A DNA stretch of 64,000 nucleotides from Idiomarina sp. MD25a (GTDB lineage Bacteria; Pseudomonadota; Gammaproteobacteria; Enterobacterales; Alteromonadaceae): assembly GCF_001870515.1 (NCBI RefSeq), contig NZ_MDGT01000002.1, positions 66-64,065 on the forward strand. The letters are read 5' to 3'. Under the pieces are notes generated by a model. That model saw only the letters and a program-made list of their open reading frames with translations. It was not told the origin of the DNA and searched no databases. The translations under genes and the position numbers were made by a program. Below, in pieces: positions 28,811-37,085 of this stretch; within the stretch, counting starts at the first letter, position 1, and the number at the start of each line of letters is the position of its first letter.

Positions 28811-29678
28811 ATTGATGATATAGAGCCGCATGAGTAGGTAGATTAACGCCTAACTCTGCGGCCTTTTTTAACGCGTAGCCGGTCAGTGCATCAACTTCTG
28901 TTTTTCGGTTAGCTTTTATATCCGACAGCATTGAAGACTGGTTTTCGGCGGTCGCCTCGCATACCTGCTCGACTAATATGAGCAAATCCGCAGTACTTAA
29001 GTTATAGCCAAGCGCTTGACTTAGACTGACCAATTCAGAGACCAGCATACGTTGCTGCTCATGGTATTGCTCTTTGAGCAATTCACCATTGAGGCACTGA
29101 TTCACCGCTGTTAATGGATTAATTACACAATTAAGGCAAAATTTTTGCCATTGTCGTGCTTTGATGTCTGAATCAAAGTGAAGGTTTGGAAAGGCACTAT
29201 GCAACTGTTCGGTCAGTTGTTGATGATGTTGAATGCGCGCATCGATCCAGTCTGAACCCAATCCTTTGTGTTCGGTCACCCGGTTACTACGCGTCACGCC
29301 CTGTGTGGTAATCCATGTATAACAGGGGCGTGATGTGGTTAAGTCAACAAGACCGTTGTGCGCGCAGATAACAGGGCGGTCGTTAGGCAGACCTAATTTA
29401 TCTAGGCGTCGAAATACATCTTCAAGATCATAGGCCTTAACGGCTATAAAAACCGCTTTTATTGAGCTGAAGTCGCTATCGTTGATGATAGGAATTCGGC
29501 AAAGCTCAGTGCGTGCTGACTGATAATCCCTAAAATGATAATCAAAAAAATCTGAGCCTGGACGAGGTGTGCGAGGCAATGTAACGAGCGGCAACTTGGC
29601 ACGTTGCCATTGATGGGCAATAAGCTGACCTATCGCACCCGCGCCGACGAGTAGTAACTGTTTAGGATGTTCACTCAT
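28788..29678 (-). CDS. panE: 2-dehydropantoate 2-reductase (ketopantoate reductase)
   Basis: 296 residues. It reduces ketopantoate to pantoate with NADPH in pantothenate/CoA synthesis. The Rossmann motif is [11 protein letters not shown]. The family residues appear in [27 protein letters not shown] (catalytic lysine) and [18 protein letters not shown]. The ATG at 29678 is preferred over GTG 29684 because GGGG stands 5 nt before it. It overlaps ampG by 8 bp upstream. Its 3' end overlaps ribBA by 23 bp, and the ribBA terminator lies within its coding sequence. Confidence 0.93.
   Translation of the reverse strand: MSEHPKQLLLVGAGAIGQLIAHQWQRAKLPLVTLPRTPRPGSDFFDYHFRDYQSARTELCRIPIINDSDFSSIKAVFIAVKAYDLEDVFRRLDKLGLPNDRPVICAHNGLVDLTTSRPCYTWITTQGVTRSNRVTEHKGLGSDWIDARIQHHQQLTEQLHSAFPNLHFDSDIKARQWQKFCLNCVINPLTAVNQCLNGELLKEQYHEQQRMLVSELVSLSQALGYNLSTADLLILVEQVCEATAENQSSMLSDIKANRKTEVDALTGYALKKAAELGVNLPTHAALYHQFNQLYLR
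28825..28869 (+). terminator. Terminator of ribBA, within panE
   Basis: GCCGCA and TGCGGC close an outer stem, GAGTAGG and CCTAACTC (one bulged A) extend it, and CTTTTTT follows. It is orientated to stop the nrdR-ribD-ribBA transcript and lies entirely inside the 3' coding part of panE. Confidence 0.85.
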
Positions 29679-30993
29679 TTGCACCCCAACGCGCCTGATA
29701 ACTTCGTTTTAGATAGCCGAGTAATAACAAGCTTGGCAGGATAGCTAAACTGGTAAGCACAAAGAACAGGCTCCAATTGCCATCGAGCTTATCAACCAGT
29801 ACACCGCTGTAAGCGGATAAAGTGGTTCGACCAAAGGTGCTCAGTGATGCGAGTAAAGCGTACTGAGTCGCGGTAAACGTTCGGTCACATAAAAAGCTGA
29901 TAAACCCGACGAAAGCCACAGTCGACCAGGCGCTAGTAAAACCATCGACTAGCACAGCAGCAAGAAACAGGTTTTCACTCGGCCCGACGTTAGCAATCCA
30001 AGCAAACATAAGATTTGAGCCCGCCATAGCGATGCCGGCAATCAATAACCCTTTGAACTGACCAATGCGGAGTGTAACGAGTCCACCCAGCAGCGAGAAT
30101 ATAATGGTTATCCACCAAGTGACTAATTTCGAGTAAGTACCAATTTGTTCATTCGAGAAGCCTATTTCTTTATAAAATACAATCGACATTCGACCTAAAA
30201 AGGCTTCGCCTATTTTAAAAAGAAACACAAACAGCAAAATTTGTATTGCCAGTTTCGCACCGTTGCGTGAGAAGAAAGAACTAATGGGCTCAATTACGAC
30301 AGTGCTGATCCGTTTTAATAAGGACAAGGTCGCTATCGTATTTGCTTTGACCTGTGTGTAACGCGCTGGCTTTAACACTAGAGTCACCAGAGCCAACGAC
30401 AGCATAAGCGCTGCGAGCACGATGTAGGCGTCCTGCCAATGCCAATGGGTGCCATCGACTAGCAGAAACGGTACCGCGCCGAGGCCGGCGTAACCGCTCC
30501 ACCAACCTGATGTGGCCATGGCTGCTCCGGCACTTTGCATGCGTCCTTCCAACTCAGAAAATGTCTCGATACGGTAGGCATCAATGGCAATATCTTGAGT
30601 CGCGGAGCTAATGGCAATGAGTAGGGCGGCGATACCGACTAGATGTAAGTTATCAGCGATGGTTAATGTCGATACGAACAGACAGAGCGCGGCTATGAGG
30701 AGCTGGCAAAGTAAGATCCAACTACGACGCTGTCCCAGCCAGCGGTTTAACAGCGGAAGTTTAACGCTGTCGACAACAGGAGACCAAAGAAAATTGATTG
30801 AGTAGACTGCGAACACGGCACCGAAATAACCGATAACTGATCGGCTCAATCCTTCTTCTTGTAACCAAGCCGACAACGCTGAGCCAATCATCACCCAAGG
30901 AAAGCCGCTTGAAAGCGCTAAGAAAAATAGCGCTATTACGCGGGGCTGACGGTAAACTTTAAGATCGGTTCTTAGCGTATGCTGCTCTGTCAT
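29671..30993 (-). CDS. ampG: AmpG-family muropeptide permease (MFS)
   Basis: 440 residues with 12 or more hydrophobic segments. AmpG imports GlcNAc-anhydroMurNAc peptides for cell-wall recycling. AmpG hallmarks: ALSSGFPWVMIGSALSAWL, INFLWSPVVD, LLIAISSATQDIAIDAYRIE. It is encoded next to yajG in E. coli; here ppiA is inserted between. Overlaps: 4 bp with ppiA, 8 bp with panE. Confidence 0.9.
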   Translation of the reverse strand: MTEQHTLRTDLKVYRQPRVIALFFLALSSGFPWVMIGSALSAWLQEEGLSRSVIGYFGAVFAVYSINFLWSPVVDSVKLPLLNRWLGQRRSWILLCQLLIAALCLFVSTLTIADNLHLVGIAALLIAISSATQDIAIDAYRIETFSELEGRMQSAGAAMATSGWWSGYAGLGAVPFLLVDGTHWHWQDAYIVLAALMLSLALVTLVLKPARYTQVKANTIATLSLLKRISTVVIEPISSFFSRNGAKLAIQILLFVFLFKIGEAFLGRMSIVFYKEIGFSNEQIGTYSKLVTWWITIIFSLLGGLVTLRIGQFKGLLIAGIAMAGSNLMFAWIANVGPSENLFLAAVLVDGFTSAWSTVAFVGFISFLCDRTFTATQYALLASLSTFGRTTLSAYSGVLVDKLDGNWSLFFVLTSLAILPSLLLLGYLKRSYQARWGANE

Positions 30994-31577
30994 TGCGGCA
31001 CAATTTCAATACGTTTAAGCACGGGCGGATTAGCGGGAACATCTCGCCAACCGGTTTTTTCGTCAAATGGCATGGATTCAAGTGCCGCTAACTTTTCGAG
31101 TACGTCCAAACCTTCAGTAACGCGTCCAAATACGGCGTAGCCCCAGTCACCGTCGTCGGGGTTGAGGGAGGTATTGTCGTTTAAATTAAAATAGAACTGA
31201 CGAGTCGCTGTGTGAGGCTTACGTTCCCTAGCCATGGCGATGGTGCCGTAGGTGTTTAATAGGCCATTGCCCGATTCGTTTACGATCGTTTCATAGCTCG
31301 GTTTGTCAGAAAACTCAGCATCGTAGCCGCCGCCTTGGATTACAAAGCCAGGTACTAAACGATGGAAGATAGTGTTGTTATATTGCGCTTTAGCAACGTA
31401 GCGGAGAAAGTTAGCGACAGTAATAGGCGCCGCTTCGCGGTTAAGCTCAACGGTCAGGTTCCCTTCAGAAGTGACAAAAGTAACCGTTGGAAAAGGGTTG
31501 TCGGGCTGCACTTGAGCTTGCGAAAAAGGGCTGAAGAAGACAATAAACGATGTTAATAGTGTGATAATAGTTTTCAT
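30990..31577 (-). CDS. ppiA: Periplasmic cyclophilin-type peptidyl-prolyl isomerase
   Basis: 195 residues. A signal peptide (MKTIITLLTSFIVFFSPFSQAQ) precedes a cyclophilin domain: NREAAPITVANFLRYV, NTIFHRLVPGFVIQGGG (catalytic arginine region), YGTIAMARERKPHTATRQFYFN and GYAVFGRVTEGLDV. It should assist folding of exported proteins at prolines. GAGG precedes the ATG and overlaps the last codons of yajG, 1 bp away. Confidence 0.93.
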   Translation of the reverse strand: MKTIITLLTSFIVFFSPFSQAQVQPDNPFPTVTFVTSEGNLTVELNREAAPITVANFLRYVAKAQYNNTIFHRLVPGFVIQGGGYDAEFSDKPSYETIVNESGNGLLNTYGTIAMARERKPHTATRQFYFNLNDNTSLNPDDGDWGYAVFGRVTEGLDVLEKLAALESMPFDEKTGWRDVPANPPVLKRIEIVPQ

Positions 31578-31578
31578 C

Positions 31579-32139
31579 TTAACCTCGCGTTTCCGTCAAA
31601 CGTAACTGGGGATCGTTAGCAATATCGTTGAGCACCTGTTGTAAAAGACGTTTAAACTCACGTTCGATAGTTGCTTCATCGGGGTTAGAAACTCCCTCCG
31701 ACTTACTGGTTCCCGTGAATGTCCGTGCATAAGAACGATTCATTCTTTGCGCTTCGACGCGAATGTTTAATTGATAGTCGAGTTGATATTTTAACGTTGT
31801 CTCGGTGTGCTCGACCACTGCTTTATTGATAGACACATACCAATTGAGGTCACCCTGACCGCTGACAACTCCGGACTGTTGAAACGCTTGCTTGACGATC
31901 TCTGTAAGCGGCTGTGATGGTGCTGAAAATTGATTAGCTTTTTGGGTGTCACTGTCGATGTGGCGATAGAGATAGCTGTGAGGTCGTTTATCTTGCACAC
32001 TAAGGCGCGAGATACTTCCCGACAGTTGTGACGTGACAGTCGGTGGCTCGACAATCAGATCAGAATCAATCGTCGAGCAGCTGTTTATTGATAAGAGCGC
32101 GACGGCGGAGAGTGCTGTGAGCTTTATTAGGTGACGCAT
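31579..32139 (-). CDS. yajG: YajG-family lipoprotein
   Basis: 186 residues with an export signal ending in LLSINSC, a lipobox-like sequence with an unusual asparagine at -2. The mature part (SRLSVQDKRPHSYLYRH, WYVSINKAVVEHTETTLKYQLDYQL) has the pattern of YajG, a membrane lipoprotein of unknown function next to ampG in E. coli. It is the first gene of the yajG-ppiA-ampG-panE operon, which should start in the gap at 32140-32283. Confidence 0.82.
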   Translation of the reverse strand: MRHLIKLTALSAVALLSINSCSTIDSDLIVEPPTVTSQLSGSISRLSVQDKRPHSYLYRHIDSDTQKANQFSAPSQPLTEIVKQAFQQSGVVSGQGDLNWYVSINKAVVEHTETTLKYQLDYQLNIRVEAQRMNRSYARTFTGTSKSEGVSNPDEATIEREFKRLLQQVLNDIANDPQLRLTETRG

Positions 32140-32283
32140 GGCTTCCTCGTTTTAGTCATTCACGTAACACAGTTTCATGCTATCATACGGTAAAATTGTG
32201 CCTTGCAAAAATGCTTTACTGATATCTAGCAAAGCGATACGGTGACAAGGCAACGCGTTGTTAATGAAGTTAAAGGTTTTGTC

Positions 32284-33372
32284 GTGAAAAAATACGCAGA
32301 AATTACAGGATGGGGAAAGTGCTTACCGCCAGCAGTCATGACCAATGATGACCTGGCAACGTTTTTAGATACCTCGGATGAGTGGATTGTCACGCGAACT
32401 GGAATTTCAGAGCGACGCGTCAGTCACGTTGGGACATCTAAGCTCGCTACGGTGGCTGCACAGAATGCGCTCGCGGCCGCTGGATTGAACCCAGACGATA
32501 TCGACCTGATTATTGTCGGCACCTGCACTGCCGACGAGATCATTCCTAATGTCGCTTCAGCGGTGCAACAGAACATTGGTGCACCGAATGCAGCAGCGTT
32601 TGACCTTAATGCCGCGTGTAGCAGCTTTCTTTATGCCATGCACGTTGCAACTCAAGCCATTCAAACGGGCGCTCATAAAAAAGTATTGTTGATTGGTGCC
32701 GAGCGTCTGACACGCATTCTCGATTGGACCAAACGTGAGAGCGCCGTGCTTTTTGGCGATGGCGCGGGCGCGATGGTGTTAGAAGCAAGCGATGAGGAAG
32801 TAGGTCTTCTTGCTAGTCATATTAGCTGTGATGCCGATGCGCGTGACGTGCTGAGTCTTGATTTTGGTTTGAGCTTCGACCGCTTTGGCTTTGATGGCAT
32901 TATGCAGTTCGATTTTGTTGGACAAGAAATTTTTAAGCGTGCGGTCAAAGGCATGAACGCAGCGGTTGAGAAAGTATTTCAGCAAACCGGCTTAAGTACC
33001 GAAGATGTCGATGCGCTTATTCCGCATCAAGCGAATAAACGTTTAATCGATTATCTCGCGAAGTTATGTAAGGTGCCTTCTGAGAAAACCGTGATAAATA
33101 TTCAGAATTACGGTAATACATCTTCTGCGACCTTACCGATCGCTTTTTGTGAAGCGGTAGAAAACGGCACTGTTAAGCCAGGTGATACCATTGTCTCGGC
33201 AGTGTTTGGCGGCGGACTAACCTGCGGCGCCGGCTTGATCCGTTGGGGTCAGCGCGTTACACCGGTTAACCCTCCGATCTATGAATTGGAACCCACCGAC
33301 TTAACCGCTTTAGATATGATTGTGCCGATGCACGAGAAGACGGCCGCGGCTTGGGCAAAGCGAGATAAATAA
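32284..33372 (+). CDS. 3-oxoacyl-ACP synthase III family protein (KAS III)
   Basis: 362 residues from GTG 32284 (MKKYAEITGWGKCLPP); an earlier GTG at 32242 would add 14 residues. The KAS III triad is present: cysteine in DLNAACSSFLYAM (about 115), histidine in LIPHQANKRL and asparagine in NYGNTSSATLP. Such enzymes condense acyl-CoA with malonyl-ACP to start fatty-acid synthesis, but it is outside the plsX-fabH-fabD cluster and may have another substrate. About 40 residues follow the usual end (GAGLIRW), a C-terminal extension absent from E. coli FabH. Confidence 0.9.
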   Translation: MKKYAEITGWGKCLPPAVMTNDDLATFLDTSDEWIVTRTGISERRVSHVGTSKLATVAAQNALAAAGLNPDDIDLIIVGTCTADEIIPNVASAVQQNIGAPNAAAFDLNAACSSFLYAMHVATQAIQTGAHKKVLLIGAERLTRILDWTKRESAVLFGDGAGAMVLEASDEEVGLLASHISCDADARDVLSLDFGLSFDRFGFDGIMQFDFVGQEIFKRAVKGMNAAVEKVFQQTGLSTEDVDALIPHQANKRLIDYLAKLCKVPSEKTVINIQNYGNTSSATLPIAFCEAVENGTVKPGDTIVSAVFGGGLTCGAGLIRWGQRVTPVNPPIYELEPTDLTALDMIVPMHEKTAAAWAKRDK

Positions 33373-33420
33373 TTCGTCTTTAAAGTACAAATAGCACTGA
33401 TATTGTGCTGAAAAACTGAT

Positions 33421-33461
33421 AATCTCGTGAGAGTGGTACAACCAGTTTCACGAGATTTTTT
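33421..33461 (+). terminator. Terminator of the KAS III gene abutting the next start codon
   Basis: AATCTCGTGA (33421-33430) and TCACGAGATT (33448-33457) form a perfect 10-bp stem with a 17-nt loop, followed by a run of six T (33456-33461). The ATG of the enoyl-CoA hydratase-like gene begins at the very next base, so the only Shine-Dalgarno-like bases (GAG, 33452-33454 region) lie in the 3' arm of the hairpin. Confidence 0.85.
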
Positions 33462-34211
33462 ATGACAGAACAACAGCACATTATTATTGATAAGAACGCC
33501 AGTGTAGTCACTATCCGACTTAATCGGCCTGCTAAGAAGAATGCTTTTACGCAACAAATGTATTCGGAAGCAACTGCCGCGCTAAAAGCCGCTGACGAGG
33601 ACGAAACGGTTAAAGTGGTCGTTTTCGAAGGGAGCGGTGATAGTTTTTCTGCGGGTAATGATCTCAACGACTTCCTATCCATCGAGTCACTGGATGAAAC
33701 GGCTCCTCCTTTTAAGTTTCTTCATTTACTCAATAAAGTGAAAGTGACGTTGGTCGCGAAGGTCAATGGATTAGCTATCGGCATTGGTACAACCTTGTTG
33801 TTGCATTGCGATCTTGTCTATGCGGCTGATAATGCAGTATTCGCTTTACCCTTTGTGCAGTTAGGGTTACTTCCAGAGGCGGGCTCAAGTTTATTGTTAC
33901 CGCGCATCATGGGACACCAACGTGCATCCGAATTATTGCTACTAGGTGATTCGTTCTCTGCGAACAAGGCACAGCAGTATGGATTGGTAAATGACGTGGT
34001 GGAGGCGGACAAACTTAATACCCGTGTTGATGAGGTAGTCGAACATCTGGTTAAACAGTCCCGCGGTGCTTTAAGAACCTCGAAAACATTGATCAAAACA
34101 GAGTCGGATACTGTATCTGAACGTATTAGTCTAGAGGCTGGATACTTTGCTAAAGCGCTCAGCTCTGATACTGCTAAGCAAGCAATAGCAGCCAAACTGA
34201 AGAAAAACTAG
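33462..34211 (+). CDS. Enoyl-CoA hydratase/isomerase family protein
   Basis: 249 residues of the crotonase fold. Oxyanion-hole segments are SFSAGNDLNDF (about residue 62) and KVNGLAIGIGTTLLLHCD (about 103). In classical hydratases glutamates occupy two sites; here the second region reads VQLGLLPEAGSSLLLPR with only one acidic residue, closer to delta-enoyl-CoA isomerase or PaaG-type members. Acyl-CoA chemistry is safe, exact reaction is not. A terminator hairpin of the upstream gene touches its ATG, and SRP RNA follows. Confidence 0.87.
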   Translation: MTEQQHIIIDKNASVVTIRLNRPAKKNAFTQQMYSEATAALKAADEDETVKVVVFEGSGDSFSAGNDLNDFLSIESLDETAPPFKFLHLLNKVKVTLVAKVNGLAIGIGTTLLLHCDLVYAADNAVFALPFVQLGLLPEAGSSLLLPRIMGHQRASELLLLGDSFSANKAQQYGLVNDVVEADKLNTRVDEVVEHLVKQSRGALRTSKTLIKTESDTVSERISLEAGYFAKALSSDTAKQAIAAKLKKN

Positions 34212-34230
34212 GCAGTCAGCGCACTGGGGC

Positions 34231-34259
34231 TTGTTTACCTTAGCTGAGTGCGCGATAAT
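34231..34259 (+). promoter_or_regulatory. Probable promoter of SRP RNA
   Basis: TTGTTT (34231-34236), a 17-bp spacer and GATAAT (34254-34259) would start transcription about 10 nt before the mature RNA, leaving a short 5' leader to be processed. Confidence 0.55.
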
Positions 34260-34276
34260 GCGCTTTCACGAGTTAT

Positions 34277-34390
34277 GGTGACCCTGCGGGTCCCCTCGCG
34301 ACACTAACTGGCAAACCCGGTCAGGCCCGGAAGGGAGCAGCCGTAGTCGGGGATGTGGGCGCCGAGGTGTGGCTGGTAGGGTCGCCACCC
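34277..34390 (+). ncRNA. ffs: Signal recognition particle RNA (4.5S, bacterial small type)
   Basis: The hallmark apical domain GTCAGGCCCGGAAGGGAGCAGCC is followed by the asymmetric partner strand; key bases GGAAGG and AGCA form the Ffh-binding loop. The 5' GGTGACCC pairs with the 3' GGGTCGCC to close a long hairpin of about 114 nt, as in E. coli 4.5S RNA. Exact ends are estimated from the pairing. No clear terminator with a T tract follows; the next gene is convergent. Confidence 0.95.
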
Positions 34391-34403
34391 GTCTATTTCT
34401 ATT

Positions 34404-35309
34404 CTAATCACTCCATACTTGATGACTTGCACGCAGCAGTTGAGCGTGAGCAAGAATTAAGCGTGATAGGTTGCGTTGATAACCACCCCCGATTACCGCA
34501 GCTAAATTAATGTTATTTTGCTTCGCGTAGTCCAGCACAAAATAGTCACGCGAAAAAATGCCCTCGATAGATACATCAAGATGTCCGAGATCGTCGCGAC
34601 GATATATATCCACCCCTGCGTCATATAAAATTAAGTCGGGTTTAAAGTCTTTGGCTACCTTGTGCAATGTATGTTTCACGGCATCGAGGTACGCGCCATC
34701 GGTGGTCCCCTTGGGTAAGGCGACATCGAGGTCAGAGTCCACTTTAGTAAAAGGGAAGTTTCGTTCACCATGAATAGAGCACGTGAAAATACGCTCGTGG
34801 TTTCTTAAAAGCGTCGCTGTACCGTCACCCTGGTGAACGTCGGTGTCGAATATCAGAATCTTTAAATTGGGTTGTGCTTGTGTGGCCAAAATCGCACTAA
34901 TCGCGAGGTCATTGATCAAACAGAAGCCGCTGCCCCAATCATGGTGTGCGTGGTGATAGCCACCCGAGAAATGAATGGCAATGCGTTTATCCAGTGCTGT
35001 CTTGACCGTCTCGAACGTACCTCCAGCTGATGTCAGGGTGCGGGTCAGTAGTTGCGTTGACCAGGGAAAGCCCACCTTGCGCCATTCCTTTTTATCAAAC
35101 GCGTTGCTTTTTAACTTGCGGACATAATCAGCACTGTGAACCGTCTTCACCTGAGACCATGTGAGTGGATTAGGACGCACAAACTGTTCCGAACTTGCAC
35201 CGTGGCTCAATGCCCACTGATGAAGCATTTTGTATTTATGAATGGGATAGCGATGACGCTCAGGTAAATCGAGGTCGCTATAAATGGGATCATAAATAAA
35301 AGGAACCAT
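34404..35309 (-). CDS. Histone deacetylase-family (acetoin utilisation-like) hydrolase
   Basis: 301 residues of the arginase/deacetylase fold. Zinc and catalytic motifs: GGYHHAHHDWGSGFCLIND (tandem histidines), DTDVHQGDGT (zinc aspartate and histidine), YDAGVDIYRRDDLG (second aspartate) and GGGYQRN. Bacterial members remove acetyl or similar groups from amines or protein lysines. The substrate is unknown. It is encoded 2 bp after priC in the same direction. Confidence 0.92.
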   Translation of the reverse strand: MVPFIYDPIYSDLDLPERHRYPIHKYKMLHQWALSHGASSEQFVRPNPLTWSQVKTVHSADYVRKLKSNAFDKKEWRKVGFPWSTQLLTRTLTSAGGTFETVKTALDKRIAIHFSGGYHHAHHDWGSGFCLINDLAISAILATQAQPNLKILIFDTDVHQGDGTATLLRNHERIFTCSIHGERNFPFTKVDSDLDVALPKGTTDGAYLDAVKHTLHKVAKDFKPDLILYDAGVDIYRRDDLGHLDVSIEGIFSRDYFVLDYAKQNNINLAAVIGGGYQRNLSRLILAHAQLLRASHQVWSD

Positions 35310-35311
35310 TG

Positions 35312-35824
35312 TTAGCCCTCGTCCATGATTTGAATTTGCTTTTCAACTTGGCTAATGGCTGTCTGACAGCGGCTGAGCCGTTTTTGGTAAGCTTGCGCTT
35401 GAGATAAATCCCCTGCATTTTGGAAGACTTCTACCTTGTTCTTTAAACGCACCTCATACTCTCGATACTTCGCGAGGGTTCTATGTAATTGACCATGTTG
35501 CGCTTCTAGATGAGCGCGTTGGTCGAATTGAGCATCCGGCGGATGGCTGTTTTGTAGTAGAGCGCTGAGTGACAGTACCTGTTCACTCACTTTTTGCGCT
35601 AAATAATACTTTCTCTCGTTATCGGTAATTGTTAGTAACTTATTAACCAGCTGTTCAGTCTCATCAATATAGGCTTCGGCAAAGTGCGAGCGGGTAGCGA
35701 AAAGGTTGTCTGCAAACCATTGCTCTGCAAAGCTTTTAGTCTGCTTTTGCTGATCGAATTCACGTGCACGCTGACGTAACAGTGTTAGTGCACGTTGAAA
35801 TTGTTGCAAATATGTAGTGTTCAT
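35312..35824 (-). CDS. priC: Primosomal replication protein PriC
   Basis: 170 residues, helical and charged (E. coli PriC has 175). PriC helps reload DnaB at stalled forks. FADNLFATRSHFAEAYIDE matches the E. coli segment FDRHLFQTRATTLQACLDE. YREYEVRLKNKV matches its EFERRLREMV-type helix, and the tail RLSRCQTAISQVEKQIQ matches RLARCRHALEKIENRL. The order priC, then a deacetylase, is not one I recognise from enterobacteria. Confidence 0.83.
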   Translation of the reverse strand: MNTTYLQQFQRALTLLRQRAREFDQQKQTKSFAEQWFADNLFATRSHFAEAYIDETEQLVNKLLTITDNERKYYLAQKVSEQVLSLSALLQNSHPPDAQFDQRAHLEAQHGQLHRTLAKYREYEVRLKNKVEVFQNAGDLSQAQAYQKRLSRCQTAISQVEKQIQIMDEG

Positions 35825-35946
35825 GGTTTGCCGTAAAGTTGCGGTTTTTCAGTATTCTACCTAAATTAAGTAGAGGTTGCTTTTTAACAATCGACAGACC
35901 TCACACTTTAAGTTGTTTAAATAACGTTGAAATTTGTAACGGAGTG

Positions 35947-35974
35947 TTGTTCGTCGATCAAAAAGTGATACTAT
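35947..35974 (+). promoter_or_regulatory. Candidate promoter of the TonB cluster
   Basis: TTGTTC (35947-35952), a 16-bp spacer and TACTAT (35969-35974). Transcription from here would give a leader of about 315 nt before the DUF3450 gene. No Fur box matching the usual GATAAT repeats was found nearby. Confidence 0.4.
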
Positions 35975-35979
35975 GCGAG

Positions 35980-36296
35980 ATAGGGTTCAGCTACGTAAAA
36001 CTCCGTAAATCTGGAGAACCGTACTGGACACTTGATTGACAGGAAGTTACCGCTCGTAGCGGCTGGAAATGATTTCCGTTGGTAACATGGATTAACGTCG
36101 CACGGCTATCATAACGCAGTTAACGCTGTTTCAGCAGGTTGACAGCGTATGGTCATCGTGGGAGTATTCCTGTGAATGTACGTGCTTTTTGTGGGTGCGT
36201 ACGCGGATAGAATTTAATCTTTTCGTCACTCAATAAAACTGGTGTTTCACGTTGTAAAACGTTGGAGCGGAAGTTAATTCAAATTGGTTGGGAACT
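35980..36296 (+). promoter_or_regulatory. Long structured leader upstream of the TonB cluster
   Basis: The 472-bp gap between priC and the DUF3450 gene has no convincing gene. It holds several hairpins in succession: GGTT/AACC with CTCC/GGAG inside (35984-36020); a three-way-junction-like element closed by GTTACC/GGTAAC (36046-36086) enclosing CCGCT/AGCGG and GGAAA/TTTCC; ACGCTGT/ACAGCGT (36123-36148); and GTACG/CGTAC (36178-36202). It could be a regulatory 5' UTR or a small RNA gene. Function is not known. Confidence 0.45.
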
Positions 36297-37085
36297 ATGA
36301 CCAAAGTAATCAAGAGAACCAAACTCGCCGCAGCCCTGATGGGCGCAATGGCGGTTGCTGGCACCAGCGTTGCTGCTGCACAGCAAGTTGATGTAGCTAA
36401 GCTACAGAAAGAAGAGCAGCAAATCTTGAATGCGCAAGAGCAATCACAGAAGAAAATCAATTCTCTGTATGAGCAAAGCCAAGATTTGTTGATTGAGTAT
36501 CGCTCTGTTGTTGCTGAATACGAGAACCTCAAGGTCTACAACGACCACGTGGCTCGTTTGGTTGCTGACCAGCAGTCGAACATCGATTCACTTCAGCGTC
36601 AGATCGACACCATTGAAGAAACCAAGCAAGGCGTGGTTCCTTTGATGTACGAAATGATCGACGCGCTGGAAGAGTTCGTTCAGCTCGATATTCCAATTCA
36701 CAAAGAAAAGCGTTTAGAACGTGTTGAGCGTCTTCGCGATATCATGGGTAACGCGAACGTTTCTACGTCTGAGCAGTTCCGTCAAATCATCGAAGCTTAT
36801 CAAGCAGAGATGGACTACGGACAAATGCTTAACGCTTATCAGGGTAACCTGAACGTCGACGGTGAAGAAGTTGCCGTAGACTTTTTCCACATGGGTCGCG
36901 TTGTCTTCGCAGCACAGTCTTTGGACTTGAAAAATGCGTGGTTATACAACAAAGACACTAATGAGTGGACTAAGTTGGAAGACGAGTTCGTGAATCCTCT
37001 GACCACAGCGATTCGTATGTCACGTAAGCAAACTGCTTACGATCTGGTGAAACTTCCAGTATTCGCAGCGGAGAGTGCAGAATGA
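36297..37085 (+). CDS. DUF3450 family protein of the TonB cluster
   Basis: 262 residues from ATG 36297 (GGGA before it; a TTG nine bases upstream is less likely). A signal peptide ends in AGTSVAAAQ. Residues 30-130 are predicted coiled coil, and the rest is mixed. DUF3450 proteins are periplasmic partners found directly before TtpC-type TonB systems. It overlaps ttpC by ATGA, suggesting tight co-expression. Confidence 0.88.
   Translation: MTKVIKRTKLAAALMGAMAVAGTSVAAAQQVDVAKLQKEEQQILNAQEQSQKKINSLYEQSQDLLIEYRSVVAEYENLKVYNDHVARLVADQQSNIDSLQRQIDTIEETKQGVVPLMYEMIDALEEFVQLDIPIHKEKRLERVERLRDIMGNANVSTSEQFRQIIEAYQAEMDYGQMLNAYQGNLNVDGEEVAVDFFHMGRVVFAAQSLDLKNAWLYNKDTNEWTKLEDEFVNPLTTAIRMSRKQTAYDLVKLPVFAAESAE

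Noticed and set aside
35825-36296. Fur box upstream of the TonB cluster
   Set aside because: No match to repeated GATAAT hexamers; the GGAAATGATTTCC palindrome is better explained as a hairpin.
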